Shown: positions 1 to 9,212 of the stretch, piece after piece
Numbering within the stretch: the first letter of the stretch is position 1
How the letters are laid out: each line of letters starts with the position of its first letter
Assembly (NCBI GenBank): GCA_947165345.1
Contig: CAMVAA010000009.1
Location: 1 to 33,189, forward strand
Reading direction: 5' to 3'
Source of the DNA: an uncultured Bacteroidales bacterium
Lineage (GTDB): Bacteria; Bacteroidota; Bacteroidia; Bacteroidales; P3
DNA: 33,189 nt
The notes under the pieces: model-generated
The model's database searches: none
Told to the model about the DNA's origin: nothing
The model's input: the letters and a program-made list of their open reading frames with translations, nothing else
Program-made: the position numbers and the translations under genes

Positions 1-812
1 ATGCGCCTCAGCCCGAAGTCGCCCACGGCATACTTCACCGTCGGGTCGGCCTGTAGCGGCATCCCTATCCGCAACCGGTTCAGGTACACGCTGGCTATCA
101 GCGGCTTCTCCGGCCCGTAGTTCGTCTCCTCCTCCACTATCGACGCCAAAATCACCACGTCCCTGAAATCCCTGACGCCCTGCATCTCCTTGAAATCCTT
201 CCCCTTCCTGTATCTCTCATACTCCCTCATCATCCTCTCTTCCAGCTGCTTGGGACTTACGGTCCAGTACACCTCGTACGTGTCCGGCAGCACCGTGTGG
301 AAGTCGTCCAGCCCGAAGTCGAAGTCGTCGTGCATCAGCTTGCTGTTCAGGTATTCGTTGAGCTGCCCCGGCAGCCGGAACTTGCCGATAGTGAGCCTCA
401 TAGGGTCCTGCTGCCCGTTGCGCAACTTGCGCACCAGCGTCAGCATGCGCGTGTGCGGCCCCACTACGTAGCTCCCGGCCCTCACGCCGCGGTCGAGCCC
501 GAGCACCCGTGCCATGAGGCCGAACGCCGTGCGTCCGCGCAGCACCCCTCTGGCCTCCAGGCTGTCGCAGAGGGCAGGGTAGGGGGTACCCTCGGGCACG
601 TCGACGCGCACCTCCGCCCCGTTGGCCGTCGGTTGGCGCAGCCCTACGACTCCCGCCACGGCTCCCGCCACTACGGCTATTGCTATGACTGCCAGCGCTA
701 TGCCGGCAGTTTTCTTGGTCTTGTGTCGTCTCGATGAGCCAGTGCTCCCCACTCCCGCATTCTCACAATCCCCCATTCTCACATTCTCCTTTTTGTTGTC
801 TCTATTCTTCAT
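1..812 (-). CDS. mltG: Endolytic transglycosylase MltG (YceG-like), C-terminus off window
   Basis: Reverse-strand frame open from ATG at 812 to the window edge (not in ORF track): [20 protein letters not shown]...[18 protein letters not shown] (TM)...[58 protein letters not shown] and [15 protein letters not shown] are MltG signatures. Confidence 0.93.
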   Translation of the reverse strand, partial: MKNRDNKKENVRMGDCENAGVGSTGSSRRHKTKKTAGIALAVIAIAVVAGAVAGVVGLRQPTANGAEVRVDVPEGTPYPALCDSLEARGVLRGRTAFGLMARVLGLDRGVRAGSYVVGPHTRMLTLVRKLRNGQQDPMRLTIGKFRLPGQLNEYLNSKLMHDDFDFGLDDFHTVLPDTYEVYWTVSPKQLEERMMREYERYRKGKDFKEMQGVRDFRDVVILASIVEEETNYGPEKPLIASVYLNRLRIGMPLQADPTVKYAVGDFGLRR

Positions 813-1192
813 AGTATCAGTTGCATACGTATTGTGTCGACGAACTCTCCGTCCTTCTCGACCCACTCCCTGAAGCGGCCGCACTCCGTGTAGCCCGCCT
901 TGCGGAACAGGGCCTCCGACGCGCCGTTGTCGGCCGCGATGTCGGCATATATTTGGTGCAGGTGGAACGTCTCGGACGCCATGCCCCGCAGGGCCTCCAG
1001 CATCGCCAGCCCGTAGCCTTGCCGCCGGTAACCCGTGGCCACCACGACACCCACCGCCGCCCGCCGGTTCAGCGGGTCGTAGGCGTAGAGGTCCACGCAG
1101 CCGTACGGCACCGCATAGAGCCGCAGCCCCCCCGACCCCAGCACCGCCCCCTCCTCAGCCACCAACTGTATCGATTTATATCCAGCTTTCAA
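809..1192 (-). CDS. GNAT-family N-acetyltransferase, apparently 5'-truncated (TTG start)
   Basis: [36 protein letters not shown]...[25 protein letters not shown] is a classic RimJ-type GNAT core; 4-bp overlap with mltG; the usual ~50-60 aa N-terminal part is absent. Confidence 0.8.
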   Translation of the reverse strand: MKAGYKSIQLVAEEGAVLGSGGLRLYAVPYGCVDLYAYDPLNRRAAVGVVVATGYRRQGYGLAMLEALRGMASETFHLHQIYADIAADNGASEALFRKAGYTECGRFREWVEKDGEFVDTIRMQLIL

Positions 1193-1220
1193 TTTTCAAC
1201 TATCAACGTTCAACTTTCAC
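1190..1220. repeat. Period-7 tandem repeat (CAAYTTT-like, ~4 units)
   Basis: caatttt-caactat-caacgtt-caacttt-ca; same family as 9044-9099. Confidence 0.8.
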
Positions 1221-1233
1221 CTATATCTCCCCC

Positions 1234-1388
1234 CATAACCCAAAACCAATAACCCATAACCAATAACCAATAACCCATAACCAATAACCTATAACCCATA
1301 ACCCATAACCCATAACCCATAACCCATAACCCCAAACCCATAACCCTTTAACTCATAACTCTTAACTCATAACTCTTAACTCTTAACT
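1234..1388. repeat. Degenerate 7-9 bp tandem array (CCATAAC / TCTTAAC family)
   Basis: (cc)cataac ccataac caataac ... then cataactcttaactcataactcttaactcttaac; runs through the recG stop codon. Confidence 0.9.
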
Positions 1389-3470
1389 GATTTTCCCCCA
1401 CAGCATCTTGTTCTTCGAATGTTCTATGTGCTTCTGCAGCAGCGGATATCTCCCCAGCCCGGGGTCCGCCGCCAGCAGGTCGTGCACCGTGTCGCGCGTG
1501 GCTTGCACCAGCGGCTCGTCGTCGACTATCGACGCCAGCTTCAGGTCCAGCACCCCGCTCTGCTGCAGCCCCTGTATGTCGCCCGGCCCCCGCAGCCGCA
1601 GGTCGGCCTCGGCTATCCGGAAGCCGTCCGTCGTGCTGCACATCGTCCGTATCCGCTCCTGACTCGAGTAGCTGAGCTGGTCCTTGGTCATGAGGATGCA
1701 GTAGCTCTGCCCCCCGCCGCGGCCCACTCGCCCTCGCAGCTGGTGCAGCTGCGACAGGCCGAAGTGCTCCGCGTTCTCTATTATCATCACCGTCGCGTTC
1801 GGCACGTCCACACCCACCTCTATCACCGTCGTGGCCACCATGATGTGCGTCAGCCCACGCTTGAAGCGGTCCATCTCGAAGGCCTTCTCCTCCGCGCTGA
1901 GGCCGCCGTGCACCATCGACACATGGTACTGGGGCCGTGGGAAATAGCTCTGCACCATCTCCAGCCCGTCTTCCAGGTCCCGCAGGTCCGTCTTCTCGCT
2001 CTCGTGTATCAGGGGGTATACTATATATGCCTGTCTTCCAGCGTCTATCTGCTGCTTCAGGAAGCTGAACACCAGCGGTCTGCGCGGCTCCGTCCGGTGG
2101 TACGTCCTCACCGGCTGCCGCCCCGGCGGCAGCTCGTCGATGACCGAGCAGTCCAGGTCCCCGTACAGCGTCATGGCCAGCGTCCGCGGTATCGGCGTCG
2201 CCGTCATCACCAGCACGTGCGGCGCCGGCTCAGCCTTCGACCACAGCTTGCTCCGCTGCTCCACCCCGAACCGGTGCTGCTCGTCGATGACCACCAGCCC
2301 CAGGTCGTGGAACGTCACGTCGTCCTCTATCAGGGCGTGCGTCCCTATCACTATGTGCGTCGTCCCGTCGGCTATCCGGCTCTTCAGCTTCTTCTTCGCC
2401 CCGGCCTTCACCGACCCTATCAGCAGCTCCACCTCCACGTCGAGCCCTTCCAGCATGCTGCAGAAGGTGTTGTAGTGCTGCGTGGCCAGTATCTCCGTCG
2501 GCGCCATCAGGCAGGCCTGGCTGCCGTTGTCCACCGCCAGCAGCATGCACATCAAGGCCACCAGCGTCTTCCCGCTCCCCACGTCGCCCTGCAGCAGCCG
2601 GTTCATCTGACGACCCGACCGCATGTCCTCCCGCACCTCGCGCACCACCCTCTTCTGCGCCCCTGTCAGGGCGAAGGGCAGCTTCTCGCTGTAGAACTTG
2701 TTGAAGATGTCGCCCACCGTGCCGAACACGCGCCCCCTCGACCTCAGCTGCCGCGCCGTACGCGCGTATTGGTAGTCGAGCTGCAGGAAGAAGAGCTCCT
2801 CGAACTTCAGCCTCGTCCGCGCCGCGTCCAGCGCGGCCTGCGTCTCGGGGTAGTGTATGTTGCGCAGCGCCTCCGCACGCGTCGCGAGCCTGAAGCGCCT
2901 CGTCACATCCTCGGGCAGCGTCTCCTCGATGTCGTAGATGCAGCCCGTGAGGGTCTCCGTCAGCCGGGCCAGCGCCCTGCTGCCCAGCCCGCTCTGTTTC
3001 ATCTTGTCCGTCGTCGTGTACACCGGAAGGAACTTACCCCTCTCACCGTCTCTCTCCCCGCTGTCCACCTCCAGCTCCGGGTGCGACATCTGCCACTGCC
3101 CGTTGAACACCGTCGGCTTGCCCATCACCATGTAGCGCACCCCCGGCTTCAGCTTCTCCCTGACCCACTTCGTCCCCGCAAACCACACCAGCTGTATGTG
3201 CCCCGTGCCGTCGCTCAGGTCGCACGTCAGGCGCTCGCGGTAGCGGCCCGTGCTCACCGTCTGCAGGTTGCTCAGCGTGCCCTCCAGCACCACATAGTTG
3301 CTCTCCGCCGTGAGCGACGCAATCGTGCTCGTCGTCGTGCGGTCTATGTATCTGAAGGGGAAGTATTCCAGCAGCTGCATCGCCGTACGGATGCCCAGCT
3401 CCGTGGCCAGCACCTTCGCACGCGCCGGCCCCACGCCTTTGAGGTACACTATGTCGTCCGTGGCTTTCAT
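1383..3470 (-). CDS. recG: ATP-dependent DNA helicase RecG
   Basis: MKATDDIVYLKGVGPARAKVL..., LLQGDVGSGKTLVAL, VIDEQHRFGVEQR, MTATPIPRTLAMTLYGDLD, QLRGRVGRGGGQSYC. Start reset from ORF-track 3662 to the Met at 3470, which overlaps coaD by 4 bp. Confidence 0.97.
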   Translation of the reverse strand: MKATDDIVYLKGVGPARAKVLATELGIRTAMQLLEYFPFRYIDRTTTSTIASLTAESNYVVLEGTLSNLQTVSTGRYRERLTCDLSDGTGHIQLVWFAGTKWVREKLKPGVRYMVMGKPTVFNGQWQMSHPELEVDSGERDGERGKFLPVYTTTDKMKQSGLGSRALARLTETLTGCIYDIEETLPEDVTRRFRLATRAEALRNIHYPETQAALDAARTRLKFEELFFLQLDYQYARTARQLRSRGRVFGTVGDIFNKFYSEKLPFALTGAQKRVVREVREDMRSGRQMNRLLQGDVGSGKTLVALMCMLLAVDNGSQACLMAPTEILATQHYNTFCSMLEGLDVEVELLIGSVKAGAKKKLKSRIADGTTHIVIGTHALIEDDVTFHDLGLVVIDEQHRFGVEQRSKLWSKAEPAPHVLVMTATPIPRTLAMTLYGDLDCSVIDELPPGRQPVRTYHRTEPRRPLVFSFLKQQIDAGRQAYIVYPLIHESEKTDLRDLEDGLEMVQSYFPRPQYHVSMVHGGLSAEEKAFEMDRFKRGLTHIMVATTVIEVGVDVPNATVMIIENAEHFGLSQLHQLRGRVGRGGGQSYCILMTKDQLSYSSQERIRTMCSTTDGFRIAEADLRLRGPGDIQGLQQSGVLDLKLASIVDDEPLVQATRDTVHDLLAADPGLGRYPLLQKHIEHSKNKMLWGKIS

Positions 3471-3901
3471 GGCTGGCGGTGGCTGAGGCGTTCGCGTTCC
3501 AGGGTGCTGCTGATGTCGCGGTGCGCCGCGTCGGCCATCACCAGGAGGGTCTCTATCGTCGGGTCCTGGCGCCGGTTCACGCTCGCCACCAGCTGCTCGT
3601 ATTCGAAGTCCGCCGCCGTCCTTATGCCCCTCACTATGCACTGCGCTCCCACCTGGTGGCACAGCTCAACGGTCATTCCGCTGTAGCTCGTCACCTCCAC
3701 CGTCGGACAGTCGGCCAGCATCCGCCGTATGCGCTCCACCCTCTCGGCCACGCTGAACATGCCCCCGCCGTTCGCGGCTTTCTCGCTGTTCACTCCCACC
3801 GCCACCACCACCTTGTCAAACAGCGGCAGCACCCGCCTCAACACGGCCTCGTGGCCGGCGGTGAAGGGGTCGAACGATCCGGGAAAGAGGGCTGTGGCCA
3901 T
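3467..3901 (-). CDS. coaD: Phosphopantetheine adenylyltransferase
   Basis: MATALFPGSFDPFTAGHEAVLRR ... IVRGIRTAADFEYEQ, canonical CoaD motifs. Confidence 0.96.
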   Translation of the reverse strand: MATALFPGSFDPFTAGHEAVLRRVLPLFDKVVVAVGVNSEKAANGGGMFSVAERVERIRRMLADCPTVEVTSYSGMTVELCHQVGAQCIVRGIRTAADFEYEQLVASVNRRQDPTIETLLVMADAAHRDISSTLERERLSHRQP

Positions 3902-3903
3902 GG

Positions 3904-4578
3904 TCAGAATTGGTATATCAGTTTCACCGTGAGGCTGTGGTTGTAGCAGTCGTTGGTGTGTGTAATCCAGCGGTTGTGGCGGTCCCCGTTGGCGTCCACA
4001 TAGTAGCCGTTGTACTTGTTGAAGACCCAGTCGCGCTTTATAGGCAGCAGCGAGTACTGCCAGCGTATGCTCATCTGCAGGCCCCGCCAGATGGTGAAGC
4101 GCAGGTCAGCCACCACCGAGAGGTCGCGGCTCAGGAAGGCCTTGTCGTTGGTGTCGGGCATGAAGCCCAGCGTGTCCACGTTGCCTACACGCCCGTTCGG
4201 CTGCTCTATCAGCCGGCCGTAGCTCAACCCCGCGCCGAAGAGCATCCCCCCCCACGGGTCCTGCCAGTGCACCAGCAGCGGTATCTCCACATAGCTCGAC
4301 CGCACGTTGAAGTAGTATAGCGAATAGCGTGGGTCTTTCGAACTGCGCGCGCCGCGCTGGCTGAAGAGGGCTTCCACACTCAATCCCCACCGCCGGTTGG
4401 CGTCCAGGGCCGCTATCGCGCCCACCCCGCCGCTGTATCCCAGCTGCTTGAAGCCTTTCAGCTCGTCGCCCTCTATCTGACTCACCGTCAGGCCCGACGA
4501 GAGGAAGGCGTGTATCCTCTGCGCTTCGGCGCCGAGCGGCAAAAGGGCTATCAGGACTATGGCTGTCAGATGTTTCAT
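3904..4578 (-). CDS. Outer-membrane beta-barrel (PorT-like) protein
   Basis: Signal peptide MKHLTAIVLIALLPLGAEAQ then alternating strands, terminal ...LTVKLIYQF (aromatic C-terminus). Confidence 0.75.
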   Translation of the reverse strand: MKHLTAIVLIALLPLGAEAQRIHAFLSSGLTVSQIEGDELKGFKQLGYSGGVGAIAALDANRRWGLSVEALFSQRGARSSKDPRYSLYYFNVRSSYVEIPLLVHWQDPWGGMLFGAGLSYGRLIEQPNGRVGNVDTLGFMPDTNDKAFLSRDLSVVADLRFTIWRGLQMSIRWQYSLLPIKRDWVFNKYNGYYVDANGDRHNRWITHTNDCYNHSLTVKLIYQF

Positions 4579-6497
4579 AGGTTACGTATGTTGCGCACAA
4601 GTATTTTGAAGTCTGTCGAGGTGCTGTAGTGGCGCATGTAGCGCAGGGTGAGCCGCTCCTTCAGCTCCTCCGTCGCCCCGGGCATGATGTCGGCCGGCGT
4701 GAAGACGCCCCGGTGGCCCGTATATCCCACCCACGTCAGCCGCCCCACCAGCACCACGAGGCAGTGGCTGAGGTAGGCCCTCTTCCGGCGCTGCCACCAC
4801 ACCAGGACCGGCGACAGCACCAGCAGCACCGCCGACGTCGCTATGTCGAAGGTCCGCTTCGTGCGGCGGCAGGTGTCCGTGCTGATGGTGTCGAGATCGG
4901 CAATGTACAAGTCGTCGGGCGAGAGGATGCTGTCGCTCCCTATGATGTAGTCGCCCTCCGACGGCGCTATGCGGTATTCCACACCCGTCGTGCGCAGCCC
5001 AGCCATCAGCTCTATGATGTGGCGCAGGTCCACGTCGCGCCCGCAGAAGATGACTTCGTCCGCATGCTCTATGCGGATCAGGTCCTGCAGGTGCCGCGGG
5101 TCCGTGTCGGCGGTGTATATCAGATGCCCCGTCGGCATGCCCAGCTGGGCGTAGAGTTGCCCTATCCGCTCCGTCTCCTGCGGCTGTCCCACCACCACCG
5201 ACGTCGCGTGTGTGCGTGTGTGTAGCGTGTATCCTTTTACCTTGCACAGGTCCAGCGCCACCCTCACCAGCATCGTCGCCGCCAGCGTCCACGCCGACCC
5301 CAGCAGGACCAGCATGCGCGAATACCGCTGGCTCTCGTCGAGCAGCGAGTAGAAGGCCAGCAGGATGAGCATCCCCGTCCCTATGCCCCTGGCTATGCGC
5401 CCCAGCCGCACCGGCCGGTCGTAGCCGCCGTGTAGCCAGCTGCAGAGCATGAGCACCACGATGTAGAACGGTATCACAATCGTGGCGTACTCCGGTGGGT
5501 AGTAGTTGTGCCCCACCCCCTTGGCGCTCTCCCACAGCTCCTTCAGCAGCAGGAAGCCGCCGTAGCTCAGCACGAAGTCCGCCAGCGGCACCGCCACGCG
5601 CTGCGCCGCCCTGCTCAGCCACGCCAGCACGGCGCGCAGCCAGATGGCGCAGTGCAGCAGCAGGTTGAAGGTCTTGGCCCCGCGGCCGCTGAAGTAGCGC
5701 TGCACAAAGATAGACATCGCGTTATAGAAGGTGTACACGTAGTTCATCGACCCCTTCCGCGTGCTCTCACCCTTGTAGTGTATGATGTGGGTGGTGGGCA
5801 TGTAGTAGTTCTTCCACCCTGCCAGCCGTATGCGCCACGAGTAGTCTATGTCTTCGCCGTACATGAAGTAGCTCTCGTCGAGCCCACCGATCCGGTCGTA
5901 CACCTCGCGCCGCAGCATGAGGAAGGCTCCCGGCATAATCTCTATCTCGTTCACCTCGTCGTCGCTCAGGTGGCCCATATAGTAGGCCGCTATGCGGCGG
6001 TTGTGCGGGAAGAGGTGTATCAGGCCGCTGATTTTGTAGAACGACGTCTCCGGCGTGGGGAAGCCACGCTTGCTCTCTTTCAGGTAGCGCCCTTTGCCGT
6101 CGACCATCTTCACCGTCAGGCCCCCGCAGTCCCCATGCGCCGCCATGAAGTCGGCGCACCGCACAAGCGTGTCGGGCTCCACCACGGTGTCCGGGTTGAG
6201 CAGGAGCAGCAGCTGCCCGCCGTCTGTCGCCGGTCGGCCGGCGGCTATGCCCCGCAGGGCCTGGTTGTTGGCCTTGGCAAAGCCCGCGTTGTCGTGGTTG
6301 GCAATCACGTGCACCTCGGGATAGTCGCGTCTCACCATCTCCACACTCCCGTCCACCGAGTCGTTGTCTACAACCCACACGTCCAGCTCCATCGTGCTCC
6401 CGTCGGCCAGCTGCCGTTCCGAGCCGAACACGGACGCCAGGCACTGCTTCAGGAAGTACTTGACGTTATAGTTTACTATGACTACAGAGACAACCAT
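4575..6497 (-). CDS. Glycosyltransferase family 2 fused to a membrane/sugar-transferase-like C-terminal half
   Basis: VSVVIVNYNVKYFLKQCLASV...VVDNDSVDGS...NAGFAKANNQ...LLNPDTV (GT2); C-terminal TM segments and KRTFDIATSAVLLVLSPVLV hairpin. Confidence 0.88.
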   Translation of the reverse strand: MVVSVVIVNYNVKYFLKQCLASVFGSERQLADGSTMELDVWVVDNDSVDGSVEMVRRDYPEVHVIANHDNAGFAKANNQALRGIAAGRPATDGGQLLLLLNPDTVVEPDTLVRCADFMAAHGDCGGLTVKMVDGKGRYLKESKRGFPTPETSFYKISGLIHLFPHNRRIAAYYMGHLSDDEVNEIEIMPGAFLMLRREVYDRIGGLDESYFMYGEDIDYSWRIRLAGWKNYYMPTTHIIHYKGESTRKGSMNYVYTFYNAMSIFVQRYFSGRGAKTFNLLLHCAIWLRAVLAWLSRAAQRVAVPLADFVLSYGGFLLLKELWESAKGVGHNYYPPEYATIVIPFYIVVLMLCSWLHGGYDRPVRLGRIARGIGTGMLILLAFYSLLDESQRYSRMLVLLGSAWTLAATMLVRVALDLCKVKGYTLHTRTHATSVVVGQPQETERIGQLYAQLGMPTGHLIYTADTDPRHLQDLIRIEHADEVIFCGRDVDLRHIIELMAGLRTTGVEYRIAPSEGDYIIGSDSILSPDDLYIADLDTISTDTCRRTKRTFDIATSAVLLVLSPVLVWWQRRKRAYLSHCLVVLVGRLTWVGYTGHRGVFTPADIMPGATEELKERLTLRYMRHYSTSTDFKILVRNIRNL

Positions 6498-6513
6498 CCG
6501 CTCCTTCTCGCTC

Positions 6514-8856
6514 TCACTTCTTACGGCTCTTCTTCTTGGCCGATTTGTCTATGATGGACATCGCCGTGCCGAGGTCGAGCTTCAGGGGGTCTATGTCCTT
6601 GCCGAGGCGGTAGTTCTCGCCCCTGTAGGTCAGGTAGGGCCCGAACTTGCCGATGTTGGCCACCACGGCGTCGCCGTCCTGCTGACCGATCTCGTGCGGA
6701 TAGACCTTCTTCAGCTCCTCTTTCTGCTGCTCGGCCTCGCGCTTGATGCGTATGATGTCGATGGCGCGCTCGAGCGGCACCTCATACGGGTCGTCGTTCT
6801 TGCCGAGCGAGTAGAACTTGCCGTTGTGGCGCACGTAGGGACCGAACTTGCCGATGCTCACCGTGACCTCTTTGTCCTCGAACATGCCCAGCGTCCGCGG
6901 CAGCGCGAACAGGCCCAGGGCCTCCTCGAGGGTGATGGTCTCTATGCTCTGCCCCTTCTTCATGCTCGCAAAGCGCGGCTTCTCGTCGCTGTTCGTCTCG
7001 CCGATCTGCACCAGCGTGCCGTAGCGGCCTATCTTGGCGTACACGTTCTTGCCGCTCGCAGGGTCGACGCCGAGCAGCCGGCTGCCCGTAGTGCGCTGCG
7101 AGGTCTGCTGCGTCTGGCGTATGTTCTTGTGGAACGGCACATAGAAGCTGTTGATAACCTTGTGCCAGTCCTTCTTGCCGGCGGCTATCTCGTCGAAGTC
7201 CTTCTCCACCGTGGCCGTGAAGTTGTAGTCCAGAATGTCGGTGAAGTGGTCCATCAGGAAGTTGTTCACCACACATCCGATGTCGGTCGGGAAGAGCTTG
7301 TTCTTCTCCACCATGCCGTGCTCCGTCCGTTCGGTCTGGCGCACCTGCCCGCCCTTGAGGGTGAACACCGTGCAGTGGCGCGGCTCGGACTCGCGGTCCT
7401 CTTTGATGATGTACTCGCGCTTCAGTATTGTGCTGATGGTGGGGGCATAGGTCGACGGACGCCCGATGCCGAGGTCCTCGAGCTTCTTCACCAGGCTCGC
7501 CTCGGTGTAGCGCGGCGGATGCTGGGTGTAGTGCTGCGCGGCCTCGCAGTCGTCAAGGCTCAGGCGCGTCCCTTCGGGCAGGTGCGGCAGCATGCGCACC
7601 GTCTGGCTGTCGTCCTCCTCGTCGCTGCTCTCCATGTATACCTTCAGGAAGCCGTCGAACTTCACCTGCTCGCCGCTGCACTGGAACACCATGCGCTCTT
7701 TCTCGGCGCTCTGCGGCTCCCAGTCTATCTCTATCTCCGTCTTCTCTATCTCCGCGTCGGCCATCTGGCTGGCCACCGTCCGCTTCCAGATGAGCTCGTA
7801 GAGGCGGCGCTGCGCGTTCTCGGCGTTGATGGTCTGCGCCGTGAGGTCCGTGGGGCGTATGGCCTCGTGGGCCTCCTGCGCCCCCTTGGTCTTGGTCTGG
7901 TAGTGGCGGGTCTTCACATATTCGGCACCGTACTGCGCCGCTATCTCCTGCTTCGCCATCCCTAAGGCCAGCTGGCTGAGGTTCACACTGTCGGTACGCA
8001 TATACGTGATGTATCCGCTCTCGTACAGCTGCTGCGCCACCTGCATCGTGCGCGCCACGCTGAAGCCCAGCTTCCGGCTGGCCTCCTGCTGCAGGGTGCT
8101 CGTCGTGAAGGGCGGCGCCGGACTGCGGCGCGCAGGTCTGTTCTCTATCTTCGCTATGCGGAAGCCGCTCCCCTCCGCGAGGCTCTTCAGGAAAGCCTCC
8201 GCTTCGGCGGCCGTGTCGAAGTGGCGGTTCAGCTCCGCGGCCAGTATCTTGTCCGAGTCGATGGGGTGGAAGTGGGCCGTCACCTTGAAGTAGGGCTTGC
8301 TCTCGAAGCGCTTGATTTCCTCTTCGCGCTCCACTATCAGCCTCACTGCCACACTCTGCACTCGCCCGGCACTCAGCGCCGGCTTGATCTTGCTCCACAG
8401 TATGGGGCTGATCTCGTAGCCAACCAGGCGGTCCAGCACGCGACGCGCCTGCTGCGCGTCGACCAGGTTCATGTCGATATGGCGCGGATTCTCGATGGCA
8501 TGCAGTATGGCCGTCTTGGTAATCTCGTTGAAGACTATACGCTGGGTCGTCGCGGGGTCGAGCTTCAACGTCTCTTGCAGATGCCATGCTATGGCTTCTC
8601 CCTCGCGGTCCTCATCGGACGCCAGCCACACCTGGTCGGCTTCCTTCACGGCTTTCTTCAGCTCGCTCACCAGCGCCTTCTTGTCGTCGCTGATCTGGTA
8701 CTGCGGTTCGTAGTTGTTGTCCACGTCGATGCTCATCTCTTTCTTCGCAAGGTCGCGGATGTGACCGTAGCTCGAGCGCACGGTGTAGTCCTTGCCAAGG
8801 AACTTCTCGATGGTCTTGGCTTTGGCCGGCGACTCGACAATTACAAGGTTTTTCAT
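6514..8856 (-). CDS. topA: DNA topoisomerase I
   Basis: MKNLVIVESPAKAKTIEKFLG, ASDEDREGEAIAWHL, GYEISPILWSKIKPALSAGRVQSVAVRLI, YITYMRTDS; C-terminal TOPRIM-C repeats (IGKFGPYV). Confidence 0.98.
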   Translation of the reverse strand: MKNLVIVESPAKAKTIEKFLGKDYTVRSSYGHIRDLAKKEMSIDVDNNYEPQYQISDDKKALVSELKKAVKEADQVWLASDEDREGEAIAWHLQETLKLDPATTQRIVFNEITKTAILHAIENPRHIDMNLVDAQQARRVLDRLVGYEISPILWSKIKPALSAGRVQSVAVRLIVEREEEIKRFESKPYFKVTAHFHPIDSDKILAAELNRHFDTAAEAEAFLKSLAEGSGFRIAKIENRPARRSPAPPFTTSTLQQEASRKLGFSVARTMQVAQQLYESGYITYMRTDSVNLSQLALGMAKQEIAAQYGAEYVKTRHYQTKTKGAQEAHEAIRPTDLTAQTINAENAQRRLYELIWKRTVASQMADAEIEKTEIEIDWEPQSAEKERMVFQCSGEQVKFDGFLKVYMESSDEEDDSQTVRMLPHLPEGTRLSLDDCEAAQHYTQHPPRYTEASLVKKLEDLGIGRPSTYAPTISTILKREYIIKEDRESEPRHCTVFTLKGGQVRQTERTEHGMVEKNKLFPTDIGCVVNNFLMDHFTDILDYNFTATVEKDFDEIAAGKKDWHKVINSFYVPFHKNIRQTQQTSQRTTGSRLLGVDPASGKNVYAKIGRYGTLVQIGETNSDEKPRFASMKKGQSIETITLEEALGLFALPRTLGMFEDKEVTVSIGKFGPYVRHNGKFYSLGKNDDPYEVPLERAIDIIRIKREAEQQKEELKKVYPHEIGQQDGDAVVANIGKFGPYLTYRGENYRLGKDIDPLKLDLGTAMSIIDKSAKKKSRKK

Positions 8857-9043
8857 ATCGTTGTTTTATTGTTTTTTTTCACTTTTGTGACCCCCCTAAA
8901 ACGTAAATATATACTATTTATTGTCTCTACCCTAAATTTTTTCACCACCCCATCTACCCCCTCTCTACCCACTCCCGCCCCCTCACCCCCTCCCGTCCGC
9001 CCCCCAAAAAAACTTACCACTTACCACTCCCCCCACCCAATTT

Positions 9044-9099
9044 CAATTTTCAATTTTCAACTTTCAACTTTCAATTTTCAATTATCAACTTTCAATTAA
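9044..9099. repeat. Period-7 tandem array, 8 units (CAATTTT/CAACTTT)
   Basis: caatttt caatttt caacttt caacttt caatttt caattat caacttt caattaa. Confidence 0.92.
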
Positions 9100-9126
9100 A
9101 AAAATCTCCCATTCCATTTTTTTGAC

Positions 9127-9134
9127 TATCTTTG
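9127..9134 (+). promoter_or_regulatory. Bacteroidota -7 box (TATCTTTG) upstream of phosphofructokinase gene
   Basis: tttttttgacTATCTTTGtag; no clean TTTG at the 19-bp spacing. Confidence 0.55.
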
Positions 9135-9212
9135 TAGCAGCAGCAGTCCGCGGCTGATATCCGCAAACGGCTGTGACAGAAATGTGTAACAATAAATAAA
9201 AACAATATCGAT

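Noticed and set aside
1419-3686. 755-aa plus-strand ORF
   Set aside because: Antisense to recG; H/R/Q/L-rich shadow translation.
6478-7965. 495-aa plus-strand ORF
   Set aside because: Antisense to topA, no recognisable motifs.
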